Shown here in pieces: positions 7,262 to 14,561 of a stretch of DNA of 17,434 bases. The position numbers and the translations under genes were made by a program. The notes under the pieces were generated by a model, which saw nothing but the letters and a program-made list of their open reading frames with translations, did not search any database and had not been told where the DNA came from. Source of the DNA: Nitrosomonas sp. (GTDB lineage Bacteria > Pseudomonadota > Gammaproteobacteria > Burkholderiales > Nitrosomonadaceae); the NCBI GenBank assembly GCA_005779435.1, contig SXJH01000087.1, forward strand, positions 1-17,434. The letters are read 5' to 3'. Every line of letters starts with the position of its first letter. Positions within the stretch are counted from its first letter, which is position 1.

Positions 7262-8398
7262 ATGCGGCAGCGCTGGGACATCTTTTGCACCGTCGTCGAT
7301 AATTTCGGCGATATCGGCGTTTGCTGGCGTCTGGCCAAACAATTGGCGCATGAGCATTGCAAAACGGTGCGGTTGTGGATCGACGATTTAGCCAGTTTCT
7401 CCCGCATTGCGCCGGATATCGATCCTGCCGCCGAGCGGCAATTTGTCCAGGGAATTGAAATTTTTCTATGGCAAACGGCGTTCCGGGCGGTGGAACCGGC
7501 CGATGTCGTGATTGAGGCATTCGCCTGCGAACTGCCCGAGGCTTATGTTTTAGCCATGCTGCAACCGGCCGGGCAGCCGGTCTGGATCAATCTGGAGTAC
7601 CTCAGCGCCGAACCCTGGGTCGGACAGTATCACGGCTTACCGTCGCCGCATCCCCGCCTTCCATTGACGAAGACATTCTTTTTTCCGGGATTTGTCCCGG
7701 GCACCGGCGGGTTATTGCGCGAAAAAGACTTAATGGCGCAGCGGCTGGCATTCACAGATGCGGACGAACAGGCATTTTGGCGAGACAAGAATCTGCCGCA
7801 ACGCAATGTCGGCGAATTGCGCATTTCGTTGTTCGGTTACGATAATGCGCCTGCAGATAACCTCATTGCGGCGTTATCCATAAGTGCCGCACCGGTTTTG
7901 TTGATCGTACCGATGGGGAAATTGGCGGAACGCATTCTTTCGCTTTTCGGTTGCGCGGCATCGCAATGCGCAGCATCGATAACCCATAAGCGATTGACGG
8001 TGCGAATCATTCCATTCATGTCACAGATGGAATACGACCGGTTGCTGTGGAGTTGCGACGTCAATTTTGTGCGTGGCGAAGATTCTTTTGTGCGCGCGCA
8101 ATGGGCGGGCAAGCCTTTCGTCTGGAATATTTATCCGCAGCACGACGCTGTGCACTGGGAGAAACTGGATGCTTTTCTGGATTTGTATACGGCGGATATG
8201 CCGCAAGCAATGGCGGCGGCTGTTCGCGCCATGTGGTCATGCTGGAACGGCAAGGCAGCGTTGAATACCTCGATTTGGATGAACTTCTTGTCCATGCGTG
8301 AGTCTCTGACGCAGCATAACCGGAATTGGAGCAATCGATTGATGGAACAAGACGATTTGGCATCCAATCTGGTGCGATTTGCGGAAAATAAGCTATAA
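7262..8398 (+). CDS. earP: EF-P arginine rhamnosyltransferase EarP
   Basis: EarP transfers rhamnose from dTDP-beta-L-rhamnose to Arg32 of elongation factor P, activating it to rescue ribosomes stalled at polyproline. It is a GT-B fold glycosyltransferase. The family's N-terminal signature is present, DNFGDIGVCWRLA, with Asp13 and Asp17 at the positions reported as catalytic in Pseudomonas aeruginosa EarP. The third key residue, Glu273, is also at the same number, in VRGEDSFVRAQWAGKPFVW (donor-binding region). Total length 378 aa is typical. The gene follows the DUF4126 gene by 8 bp and precedes efp by 79 bp, the classical earP-efp linkage. The EF-P encoded next door carries the matching arginine, so enzyme and substrate agree. 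Confidence 0.96.
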   Translation: MRQRWDIFCTVVDNFGDIGVCWRLAKQLAHEHCKTVRLWIDDLASFSRIAPDIDPAAERQFVQGIEIFLWQTAFRAVEPADVVIEAFACELPEAYVLAMLQPAGQPVWINLEYLSAEPWVGQYHGLPSPHPRLPLTKTFFFPGFVPGTGGLLREKDLMAQRLAFTDADEQAFWRDKNLPQRNVGELRISLFGYDNAPADNLIAALSISAAPVLLIVPMGKLAERILSLFGCAASQCAASITHKRLTVRIIPFMSQMEYDRLLWSCDVNFVRGEDSFVRAQWAGKPFVWNIYPQHDAVHWEKLDAFLDLYTADMPQAMAAAVRAMWSCWNGKAALNTSIWMNFLSMRESLTQHNRNWSNRLMEQDDLASNLVRFAENKL

Positions 8399-8399
8399 T
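8394..8399 (+). promoter_or_regulatory. Possible -10 box for efp
   Basis: A perfect TATAAT overlaps the earP stop region, 78 bp before the efp start codon. No good -35 sequence lies 16-18 bp upstream (the nearest candidates are 9 and 31 bp away), so the call is weak; it could allow efp to be expressed more strongly than earP. Confidence 0.3.
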
Positions 8400-8477
8400 C
8401 CGCTGCTTTTATTTGGGTACGTGCGTTGATAGAAAACGGCGTCATTTGCTGATAATCTCTTTTTTGGAATTTGAAAT

Positions 8478-9044
8478 ATGAAAACCGCAATGGAACTGCG
8501 CTCGGGTAACGTCATCATGGTCGGCAACGATCCCATGGTTGTGCAACGGGCGGAATTTACCAAATCCGGCCGTAACGCATCCGTGGTAAAAATGAAACTG
8601 AAAAACCTGTTTTCCAGTACCACCACGGAAACCGTCTACAAGGCGGATGAGAAGTTCGATTTGGTGGTGTTGGACAAAAAGGAGTGCACTTACAGTTACT
8701 TTGCCGATCCGCTGTATGTTTTTATGGATGCGGATTATAACCAGGTCGAAGTTGAAGCGGATAACATGGCGGACGTGCTGAATTATCTGATCGACGGTAT
8801 GGAAGACGTTTGCCAAGTGACTTTTTACGACGGCAAAGCGATTTCGGTGGAATTGCCCAACACCATCGTGCGCGAGGTTGAATACACAGAACCCGCAGTG
8901 CGCGGCGACACTACCGGAAAAATCATGAAACCGGCACGCTTGGTCGGAACCGGTTTTGAAATTCAAGTGGCGGCGTTTGTAGAAATCGGCGACAAGATCG
9001 AGATCGACCCGCAAACCAACGAATTCCGCAAGCGGACTCAATAA
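8478..9044 (+). CDS. efp: Translation elongation factor P
   Basis: EF-P binds the ribosome between the P and E sites and stimulates peptide-bond formation on polyproline stretches. The 188-aa protein shows the three-domain EF-P pattern: N-terminal KOW-like domain (1-65), then two OB domains, ending in the signature TGFEIQVAAFVEIGDKIEIDPQTNEFRKR. The modification loop reads TKSGRNASVVK, with Arg32 at its tip, the subtype rhamnosylated by EarP rather than the lysine subtype modified by EpmA/EpmB. The ATG at 8478 has GGAA eight bases upstream. It is convergent with the glycosyltransferase gene; the 36-bp gap shows no clear intrinsic terminator. Confidence 0.98.
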   Translation: MKTAMELRSGNVIMVGNDPMVVQRAEFTKSGRNASVVKMKLKNLFSSTTTETVYKADEKFDLVVLDKKECTYSYFADPLYVFMDADYNQVEVEADNMADVLNYLIDGMEDVCQVTFYDGKAISVELPNTIVREVEYTEPAVRGDTTGKIMKPARLVGTGFEIQVAAFVEIGDKIEIDPQTNEFRKRTQ

Positions 9045-9080
9045 GCGCTGCGTACGAACAAACGGATCGGCGTTGTCGGG

Positions 9081-10499
9081 CTATTTGTCGTCGATAACGC
9101 TAATCCGTTTTGCATTGCGTTTCATGACCCCCCATTTCGATTCGGTTCTAAATAACCAGCGCAGCAAACCGACTAACCGCCAGTAGCTGTTTAATTGCCG
9201 ATAGCCGAAGTTCTCGATGACCGAAACCAGAAATAACCTCAGCAAATCGCCGGGACGCCGGTAAATCCGGTAGGACATTTCCTCGAGCAGCAATGCGGTG
9301 CACGATAGCAGCAATCCCATGCCAAGCGCTAAAATCAAAAAAGCCGTGAATGCATGAAATTCCATCAACCCGAAGGAATAAGCAACGATCAGCAAAACCA
9401 ATCCGGTCAGTTCTATCAAAGGCCCCAGCATTTCAAAAAAGAACATAAAAGGAAATGCCAGCCAGCCGGCCGCGCCGCTGTTTTTGGCGAACAATAGGCC
9501 CTTATTCATCCAAAGGCTCTCGGCCAGTCCACGCTGCCATCGGACACGCTGATTCTTTAATGTCTTCAAATCTTCCGGCGCTTCCGTCCAGCAAATAGGG
9601 TCCGGGATAAAATGCACGCGATAAGGCCGCCGCTGGGCGCTGAATATGCGATGCATGCGTACCACCAGCTCCATATCTTCGCCGATGCTTTTATGGCGAT
9701 AACCGCCGACGGAAACGACAGCCTCTTTTTGGAACAGGCCGAATGCGCCCGAAATAATCAGAACCCCGTTGATGGATTCCCAACCCATGCGACCGAATAG
9801 GAAAGCGCGCAAATATTCGACGATTTGAAACAATGCCAGCCAATTTCTCGGCAGCGCGGTTTTCACCAGATTGCCGTCGCGTATTTCGCATCCATTGATA
9901 ATGCGCACAATGCCGCCTACGGCGACAGTTCGCCGATCTTCCAGGAACGGGCGGACAATGCGAAACAGACTGTCTCGCGGCAAAATCGTGTCGGCATCCA
10001 TGCCGCAAAATAACGGGTAGCGGGCGCAGTTAATTCCGGCATTGAGCGCATCGGCTTTGCCGCCGTTTTGTTTGTCCACCACACGTAAATTGTGATAGCG
10101 GGCGGAGCGGTAAATAGCATTAATCGGCTGCGTAGGAATCTGTATGCGATAAGCTTCCGGTATCGCTTGCAAAGAGAATTCCTCGATCAGCACTTGCAAG
10201 GTGGCGTCGGTAGCGCCGTCATTGATGACAACGATTTCAAATTCCGGGTAACTCAATTGCAGCAGCGAGTGTATGGAATCCGCAATCGTTGCTTCTTCGT
10301 TGTAGGCAGGAACCAGAAGCGTAATGGGCAATTCAAATCCGGTATACAACGACACGCCTTCGTCCAGGTTTTGGTAGTGCATGCTGCGCGAGATCACGCG
10401 AAACGCGATGAAATTCAAACATAAATAAAGAACGGTTATCGTGACGAAATACAGCAAGAAGAACCACTCGGCAATCGCGATGAGATCCGCCGGATTCAT
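9081..10499 (-). CDS. Processive family-2 glycosyltransferase (exopolysaccharide synthase-like, membrane)
   Basis: This is a predicted inner-membrane polysaccharide synthase of the PgaC/BcsA/hyaluronan synthase type, polymerising from a nucleotide sugar. One N-terminal helix (about 13-34) precedes a GT2 catalytic domain with all processive-enzyme motifs: LLVPAYNEE (62-69), Asp94 in VINDG, GGKADALNAG, DAD at 168-170, GED at 273-275, and QRVRW at 317-321. Further hydrophobic segments follow (about 342-375 and 380-405), with an amphipathic tail. It has no PilZ domain. The ATG at 10499 overlaps the HEAT-protein stop as ATGA and has AAGAAGG just upstream; the open frame continues upstream to 10736, but that part is out of frame with the HEAT gene and lacks GT2 character. 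Length is 472 aa. The sugar product cannot be deduced. It is the last gene of a four-gene operon. Confidence 0.92.
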   Translation of the reverse strand: MNPADLIAIAEWFFLLYFVTITVLYLCLNFIAFRVISRSMHYQNLDEGVSLYTGFELPITLLVPAYNEEATIADSIHSLLQLSYPEFEIVVINDGATDATLQVLIEEFSLQAIPEAYRIQIPTQPINAIYRSARYHNLRVVDKQNGGKADALNAGINCARYPLFCGMDADTILPRDSLFRIVRPFLEDRRTVAVGGIVRIINGCEIRDGNLVKTALPRNWLALFQIVEYLRAFLFGRMGWESINGVLIISGAFGLFQKEAVVSVGGYRHKSIGEDMELVVRMHRIFSAQRRPYRVHFIPDPICWTEAPEDLKTLKNQRVRWQRGLAESLWMNKGLLFAKNSGAAGWLAFPFMFFFEMLGPLIELTGLVLLIVAYSFGLMEFHAFTAFLILALGMGLLLSCTALLLEEMSYRIYRRPGDLLRLFLVSVIENFGYRQLNSYWRLVGLLRWLFRTESKWGVMKRNAKRISVIDDK

Positions 10500-11545
10500 G
10501 CCTTCTTCCATTCTGCAGCCACTTGCGCCAGTATATCGGCGGCATACCGGTCGGTTTGCTGTTGTTGGATATGCATCAGCTTGTCGGCATCGTGGCGTAA
10601 TAATTCCCCAATCGCGCGAGCGGCGCGGTAGCGCACCCACCAGTGCGAATCGGTCAGCAATTGCAACAAGCTGCCGATATCTTCGGCAACCCCCAGATAA
10701 CCCAGCACATTGGCAGCCTCCACCCGCACGAACCAATGCTCATTGGTCAGATGATCGCGCACCAGAGGAAGCACTTTCTTGCTGCGCGCCGCTTTTAAGC
10801 AGGCGCACAGCAATTCGGGATGCTCCGATGCGGTCATGTAGCGCAGCAACACCGTATCGCATGTATCGCCATCGGCGAATCTCAGAAATCGTATTAATGC
10901 GACGATTTGGTCCTTTGGCGCATGGGTAATGGCTTGCAGCAACGGTGCCGAGACCTGCTCCGGCCCGGCTTCCAGCAGCAAGCCGGCAACCTGATTTCTG
11001 TTCCAATTGGGGCGCATCCCGATCAGCGGGATGACCTCAGGAAGCGCGACCGAGGGATTAATTCGCGTCAGTGCGCGCGCTGCGGCAAAAGACCGTGCGG
11101 GGTTGTCGGCATGCAGATAACGTAACAGTGAATTCCATGCCCGGGCATCGTGCGATATACCCGAAGTGATAATGGCGGCAATGCGTTCATGATCGTTTGC
11201 CGCAGAATCCAGTTTTTTGATCGCGATATGATGCAATCCCATCAGCAAGCCCAGTTGCTGAAGATTATTGCGAGCTTCCCCGCGCATATTCAGCAAGTAA
11301 TGATGCCAGAGCTGAAAAAAGAACAACCAGTTGCGGCTTGTTACCGGTATTGACGGATGCTCGTACGGCAATCCGCAAATGGCATTCATGCACAATGGTC
11401 GCCATTCATCCCATGCGCGCTGACGATTGCGGTCTTGCAACCACAACCAGCCGCGAAGCAGTAAAACATAAATCAACAGCAAAAGAGCTATGAGATGCGA
11501 ACCCAATCCAAGCCACTGTACCCAGTCAATAACGTCAGAAGGCAT
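10496..11545 (-). CDS. Membrane-anchored HEAT-repeat protein
   Basis: This 349-aa protein has one N-terminal hydrophobic helix (about 13-35) followed by Arg-rich sequence (RGWLWLQDRNRQR), which by the positive-inside rule places the rest in the cytoplasm. From about residue 120 on, helical HEAT-type repeats are visible, clearest at NPARSFAAARALTRI, NRNQVAGLLLEAGPE, EHWFVRVEAANVLGYLG and SHWWVRYRAARAIGELL. HEAT repeats are protein-binding scaffolds, so an adaptor for the glycosyltransferase or response regulator is plausible. No enzymatic motif was found. The ATG at 11545 overlaps the YaiO-type gene by 11 bp; a GTG at 11554 is possible but would overlap more. The gene is closed downstream by an ATGA overlap with the glycosyltransferase. 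Confidence 0.86.
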   Translation of the reverse strand: MPSDVIDWVQWLGLGSHLIALLLLIYVLLLRGWLWLQDRNRQRAWDEWRPLCMNAICGLPYEHPSIPVTSRNWLFFFQLWHHYLLNMRGEARNNLQQLGLLMGLHHIAIKKLDSAANDHERIAAIITSGISHDARAWNSLLRYLHADNPARSFAAARALTRINPSVALPEVIPLIGMRPNWNRNQVAGLLLEAGPEQVSAPLLQAITHAPKDQIVALIRFLRFADGDTCDTVLLRYMTASEHPELLCACLKAARSKKVLPLVRDHLTNEHWFVRVEAANVLGYLGVAEDIGSLLQLLTDSHWWVRYRAARAIGELLRHDADKLMHIQQQQTDRYAADILAQVAAEWKKA

Positions 11546-12767
11546 AACGCACACCGAAAGTAGCGCCGTAACGAGAGTAAGCGGTGCCTTGCACGTTAAG
11601 GCCTATGTCGTAGACCAATGCCCATTTCGGCGTTACCCAATGTTGCCCGTGCACTGCATAGGACTCAACGTTGGCGTTGATGAGCCGCCCGGGACCGAGA
11701 AGCATCACTTGCTGGCCGCCGCCGATGGCAATACCGATTTGATTGCGGTCGCCATAAAAATAGGCGATTTGCCCCAAGTGGCTGAATGTCGGCTCCGGAG
11801 CGGATTGCAACTGGCTGATATACAGCGTATAGGCGATGCGAAAATCTCCCCAGTAACGCTCCAAGCCGATGCTGCCGGTATCGGTATCCAACAGCGAATA
11901 GCCGGCATGACGAAAATTGAACAGGGCGCCGAACCCGTAATCCATTTTGTAGTGGGCGCTGCCTTGCAATGCCCATTGCGGCAGAAAATGATGCGCGGGG
12001 TTGTAATCGGCTTCCAGCCCTAATGTCCAGCGTTCCGTGAGAGGGCGTGTCAATCCTGCCATGATCGCAACGTCTTGCATGTCGAAACGTTGCACCTGGG
12101 ACGCCCGTCCGTAGATATTGCTGCGTTGACCGAAGGAACGGAAACCGCCGATGTAGGCGCTGTTCCAGCTGGCGAAGTTGCGATCCAGATTTTCATAACT
12201 GCCGCCGGTTTCGAAATTGCTGTGCGTTGATTGCATCGGCAGCAATGCGGGTTTCTCAATCACAGGCGGCGGCGAGAATTGTTGCCAGTTTGCGTGCGGG
12301 AAAAGCGCGGTCGCTTCGCGTTGCGTTTTTTCCGCCAATTCGCGCTCGTTAGCGGCATAAAGATTGCGTATCAGAAGTTCCCAGATTGCCTGGTATTGAG
12401 GCGCTATTTTGATAGCCTGATTCAACAGAGGAATAGCCTGACGGGGAAGATTCTGCCAAAAACGTACCTGAGCCAAGCCGAGCAAATAATCGGCGTTATC
12501 GGGATATTTGTGCAAAAGCGCTTCATAAGTGGCGGCGGATTGATCGTATTTCCCTTGCCAGCTTAGTATTCGAGCCAGTAGAAACAGCGCTTCCGCATCA
12601 TCCGGCCGTTCCCGCAGCCATATGTCCAGTTGTATCCGCGCCTCGTCCCATTGCTGCCGGTCTGCTGCGGTCATTGCTCTTTGCCGGGCGGTTGTCTCAT
12701 TGCCCAGAGCCGGGTTGACGGTTGCCAGGCAAGCTATCAGAACGACGACAGCGTACTTGCAGGTCAT
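11535..12767 (-). CDS. TPR-containing YaiO-type outer-membrane beta-barrel protein
   Basis: This is a predicted exopolysaccharide export or outer-membrane protein. It has a Sec signal peptide (about 1-22, cleavage after PALG) and TPR-type helical pairs (about 27-165, for example LFLLARILSWQGKYDQSAATYEALL). A Pro-rich linker (about 168-182) leads into a C-terminal domain (about 185-410) of alternating aromatic and polar strands ending in YGATFGVRYAF with terminal Phe, as in outer-membrane barrels of the YaiO family. The TPR-plus-barrel design resembles PgaA, which exports poly-N-acetylglucosamine, though the barrel here is smaller. The 410-aa gene overlaps the response-regulator stop by ATGA (12764-12767) and lacks a good Shine-Dalgarno sequence, implying translational coupling. 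YaiO lies near a GT2 gene (yaiP) and a deacetylase gene (yaiS) in E. coli; no deacetylase occurs here. Confidence 0.88.
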   Translation of the reverse strand: MTCKYAVVVLIACLATVNPALGNETTARQRAMTAADRQQWDEARIQLDIWLRERPDDAEALFLLARILSWQGKYDQSAATYEALLHKYPDNADYLLGLAQVRFWQNLPRQAIPLLNQAIKIAPQYQAIWELLIRNLYAANERELAEKTQREATALFPHANWQQFSPPPVIEKPALLPMQSTHSNFETGGSYENLDRNFASWNSAYIGGFRSFGQRSNIYGRASQVQRFDMQDVAIMAGLTRPLTERWTLGLEADYNPAHHFLPQWALQGSAHYKMDYGFGALFNFRHAGYSLLDTDTGSIGLERYWGDFRIAYTLYISQLQSAPEPTFSHLGQIAYFYGDRNQIGIAIGGGQQVMLLGPGRLINANVESYAVHGQHWVTPKWALVYDIGLNVQGTAYSRYGATFGVRYAF

Positions 12768-13141
12768 TTTTTTTGCTTTAATCGATGCTTGATGCGCGCA
12801 ATGAGTTCTAGCGGTTTAAACGGTTTGGAGATAAAGTCGTCCGCACCGAGATTCAGTGCCGAAGCGATATCCCGCTCGCCGGATTTTGCGGTTAGCATGA
12901 TGATCGGAATATTTTCCCATGACGGCATGGCGCGAATCCGTTCGAGTAAATGCGTACCGTCGACGTAGGGAAGCATCACATCGAGCAATACAAGATCTAC
13001 GGCAGTGCTGCTTTCAATCTGCTGCAATGCCGCGTAACCGTCTTTGACGAGAATGACTTGATAGCCTTCTCGGGTTAAAAGATACTCCAGTAGTGCCGCA
13101 ATGACTTCATCGTCCTCTACCACTAAGATATTTTGGGTCAT
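12764..13141 (-). CDS. Single-domain response regulator (REC only)
   Basis: This 125-aa CheY-like receiver has no output domain. The acidic pair Asp10/Asp11, phospho-acceptor Asp54 (LVLLDVMLP), Thr84 (IIMLTAKS) and Lys106 (ISKPFKP) are all in place, so it should be phosphorylated. The C-terminus ends in a basic RLKQKK tail. It is the first gene of the operon with the YaiO-type protein, HEAT protein and glycosyltransferase. A stand-alone receiver most likely acts by protein contact, for example with the HEAT scaffold, or as a phosphate sink. No histidine kinase is encoded in the window. The region upstream of the start holds two palindromes and mobile element copy B; the ribosome site is weak. 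Confidence 0.93.
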   Translation of the reverse strand: MTQNILVVEDDEVIAALLEYLLTREGYQVILVKDGYAALQQIESSTAVDLVLLDVMLPYVDGTHLLERIRAMPSWENIPIIMLTAKSGERDIASALNLGADDFISKPFKPLELIARIKHRLKQKK

Positions 13142-13158
13142 TTTTTGAGGTCTATTTT

Positions 13159-13171
13159 ATTCACGGTGAAT
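13159..13171. promoter_or_regulatory. Palindrome ATTCAC-G-GTGAAT upstream of the response-regulator operon
   Basis: This is a perfect inverted repeat with six-base arms around one G, located 18 bp upstream of the response-regulator start codon. Its size and position suit a dimeric repressor or activator operator. No regulator is known to me for this exact sequence. Confidence 0.35.
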
Positions 13172-13200
13172 CATCGTATTTTTCATACTCGATTGCGATG

Positions 13201-13220
13201 ACAAAAAATATATTTTTTGT
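13201..13220. repeat. Perfect 20-bp A+T palindrome upstream of the response-regulator operon
   Basis: ACAAAAAATATATTTTTTGT is its own reverse complement over all 20 bases. It is 60 bp upstream of the response-regulator start. It could be a protein-binding site, a terminator-like structure for transcripts leaving the Fe-S operon, or a curved-DNA element. A TTGTCA hexamer overlaps its edge on the - strand, but no good -10 is spaced from it. Confidence 0.45.
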
Positions 13221-13249
13221 AATATACACCAGCTTATCCGGAAAATGGA

Positions 13250-13401
13250 CTAAAGGAAACGCTGATTAATTGGCTGTACGAGCGAATCGCATCAATGCGC
13301 GGCACTCGCTCCCTCGCCTATCTCGTTGATATGTCCCGGTTGCTGCGTTCCGTGCGCCTCGTGTTTCATCTCGTTCGCCGAATGAATCAGTGTTTCCCTA
13401 A
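13250..13401. mobile_element. MITE-like non-autonomous element, copy B, with CTAA flanking duplication
   Basis: The left end AGGAAACGCTGATTAATT and the right end AATGAATCAGTGTTTCC form 17-bp inverted repeats with two mismatches. CTAA occurs directly outside each end (13250-13253 and 13398-13401), extendable to CTAAA. The 144-bp interior is homologous to copy A at 5410-5536 in the opposite orientation, with long identical blocks (GGCTGTACGAGCGAATCG; TGCGTTCCGTGCGCCT; TTCATCTCGTT). Copy B carries about 20 extra middle bases. It lies between the end of the Nfu gene and the upstream region of the response-regulator operon, and may insulate or alter that promoter. An open frame crosses it, but conservation between copies is not codon-like, so it is not called as a gene. 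Confidence 0.74.
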
Positions 13402-13435
13402 ACTTCGAAGGGCGTTGGTTATTGCGGGGTTGCGA

Positions 13436-13996
13436 TCAACTGGCAATAACCTGTATATCCGGTTCAATGCTCTTCAGCATATTCTCGATACCGCGCAATG
13501 TGCCCGAGATGGAGCTGGGGCATGTGCCGCATGCGCCTTGATAATGAATGCGCAGGATATTGCCTTCAAGTGCCAGAATATGCAAATCGCCGCCGTCGTG
13601 CTGCAAGTAAGGCCGCACTTCTTCGTCCAGCAGGATATTGATCCTTTCCAGGCGCAATTGATCTTCCGGGCTCAAGTGAGCGAGCGTTTCGTTGGCGGTC
13701 GCAACGGCTTGCGCAGATTGCGCCGTTGCTGCCGGTGCCGCACGGATGGGATCGGCGATTTCGCGCGCCAGGTCTTGCCAATTGGCTTCGCCATCCTGGG
13801 TGACGGTGATCCAATGGTCGATATAGAAAACGTTGGTGACATGGTCGATATCGAATAATGCGGCAGCCAGCGGGTCATCCTTGGCGGCTTCGGCATTGTC
13901 GTAAGAACGCGCTATTCCCCAAGTCAATGGTTCTTTGAGGATAAACTTCAAAGCGTTTTTATTCGGTGTTCCTTCAATGTCGGCAATTTTGGGCAT
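13436..13996 (-). CDS. Nfu-type iron-sulfur cluster carrier (Nfu N-terminal plus NifU C-terminal domain)
   Basis: This is a 186-aa protein that probably carries and delivers Fe-S clusters. The N-terminal half (about 8-90) resembles the Nfu_N domain (NKNALKFILKEPL, IDHVTNVFYIDHWITVT). An Ala/Gln-rich linker follows, and the C-terminal NifU domain (about 112-183) contains PYLQHDGGDLHIL and GACGTCPSS, with the cluster-binding pair Cys156 and Cys159 (CxxC). It is distinct from E. coli NfuA, whose N-terminus is A-type; it matches the Nfu1 layout instead. The gene follows sufU by 79 bp on the same strand, so it probably belongs to the suf unit or follows it. The ATG at 13996 is preferred although the ribosome site is weak. 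Mobile element copy B lies 35 bp beyond the stop codon. Confidence 0.9.
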   Translation of the reverse strand: MPKIADIEGTPNKNALKFILKEPLTWGIARSYDNAEAAKDDPLAAALFDIDHVTNVFYIDHWITVTQDGEANWQDLAREIADPIRAAPAATAQSAQAVATANETLAHLSPEDQLRLERINILLDEEVRPYLQHDGGDLHILALEGNILRIHYQGACGTCPSSISGTLRGIENMLKSIEPDIQVIAS

Positions 13997-14075
13997 GTTG
14001 ACGGTAAATTCTGAATTTCACGATGATCGTCGTCGGTGTGGGCTTTTATTTTTGTGTGTGTGCCGCATTCAATGA

Positions 14076-14561
14076 CTATGTATTGCTGGAAACAGTCGAT
14101 GCGGGATCATGATCGGCTTCGGTCGATGCGTTTTCAAGCGAGTTGAGCGCGGCGTGCAAGGTATGCCACGGTAAAATGGCGCATTTGACGCGCGTCGGTA
14201 AATCGCGTATGCCGGAAAAAACGGTCAATCGACCCAAATGATGCGGGTTATCGGTATCCAGTTTTCCGGTCGCCAATTCGCGAAACTCGTGAATCAAGGT
14301 TTCAGCATCCAAGCGGGATTTTCCTTTGACGGCGGCGGTCATCATGGAGGCGGAGGCTTTGCAAATGGCACAGGATTCACCTTCAACGGCGATGGCATCG
14401 ATCTGATCGCGCTCATTCAGTTGCAACGAGATATTCAAGCGATCGCCGCACAACGGATTATGGCCGGTCGCACGATGACTGGCGTGTTCCAGCTTGCCAT
14501 AGTTACGCGGCTTGCGGTTATGATCGAGAATCACTTCCTGATACAGTGAATTGGTGTGCAT
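14076..14561 (-). CDS. sufU: SufU sulfur acceptor/scaffold
   Basis: SufU accepts persulfide sulfur from SufS for Fe-S cluster assembly. The 161-aa protein has the SufU/IscU Cys set: Cys38 in NPLCGD with Asp40, Cys64 and Cys67 in SCAICKAS, and Cys127 in RVKCAILPW. The spacing between Cys67 and Cys127 (60 residues) is longer than in IscU (about 43) and matches the insertion that marks SufU, the Zn-dependent transpersulfurase best known in Gram-positive bacteria. The start ATG overlaps the sufS stop as TAATG, so translation is coupled, and AAAGG lies upstream. No SufE-like gene is visible, consistent with SufU serving as the SufS partner. The acidic, Ser/Thr-rich tail (about 143-161) is outside the fold. 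Confidence 0.92.
   Translation of the reverse strand: MHTNSLYQEVILDHNRKPRNYGKLEHASHRATGHNPLCGDRLNISLQLNERDQIDAIAVEGESCAICKASASMMTAAVKGKSRLDAETLIHEFRELATGKLDTDNPHHLGRLTVFSGIRDLPTRVKCAILPWHTLHAALNSLENASTEADHDPASTVSSNT

Noticed and set aside
9045..9080. Search for an intrinsic terminator between efp and the glycosyltransferase gene
   Set aside because: No hairpin followed by a T-run was found in the 36-bp convergent gap.
9081..10736. Longer form of the glycosyltransferase, starting 79 codons upstream
   Set aside because: The extra N-terminus is Arg/Cys-rich, overlaps the HEAT gene in another frame, and has no GT2 character; the ATG at 10499 has an AAGAAGG ribosome site and the ATGA overlap.
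13295..13858. 187-codon open frame on + strand from copy B into the Nfu gene; its first residues (LLRSVRLVFHLVRR) resemble those read from copy A
   Set aside because: The similarity reflects the DNA repeat; differences between copies include R-to-C and F-to-L changes and a deletion, and the rest is antisense to Nfu. It might be a remnant of a transposase, but this cannot be shown.
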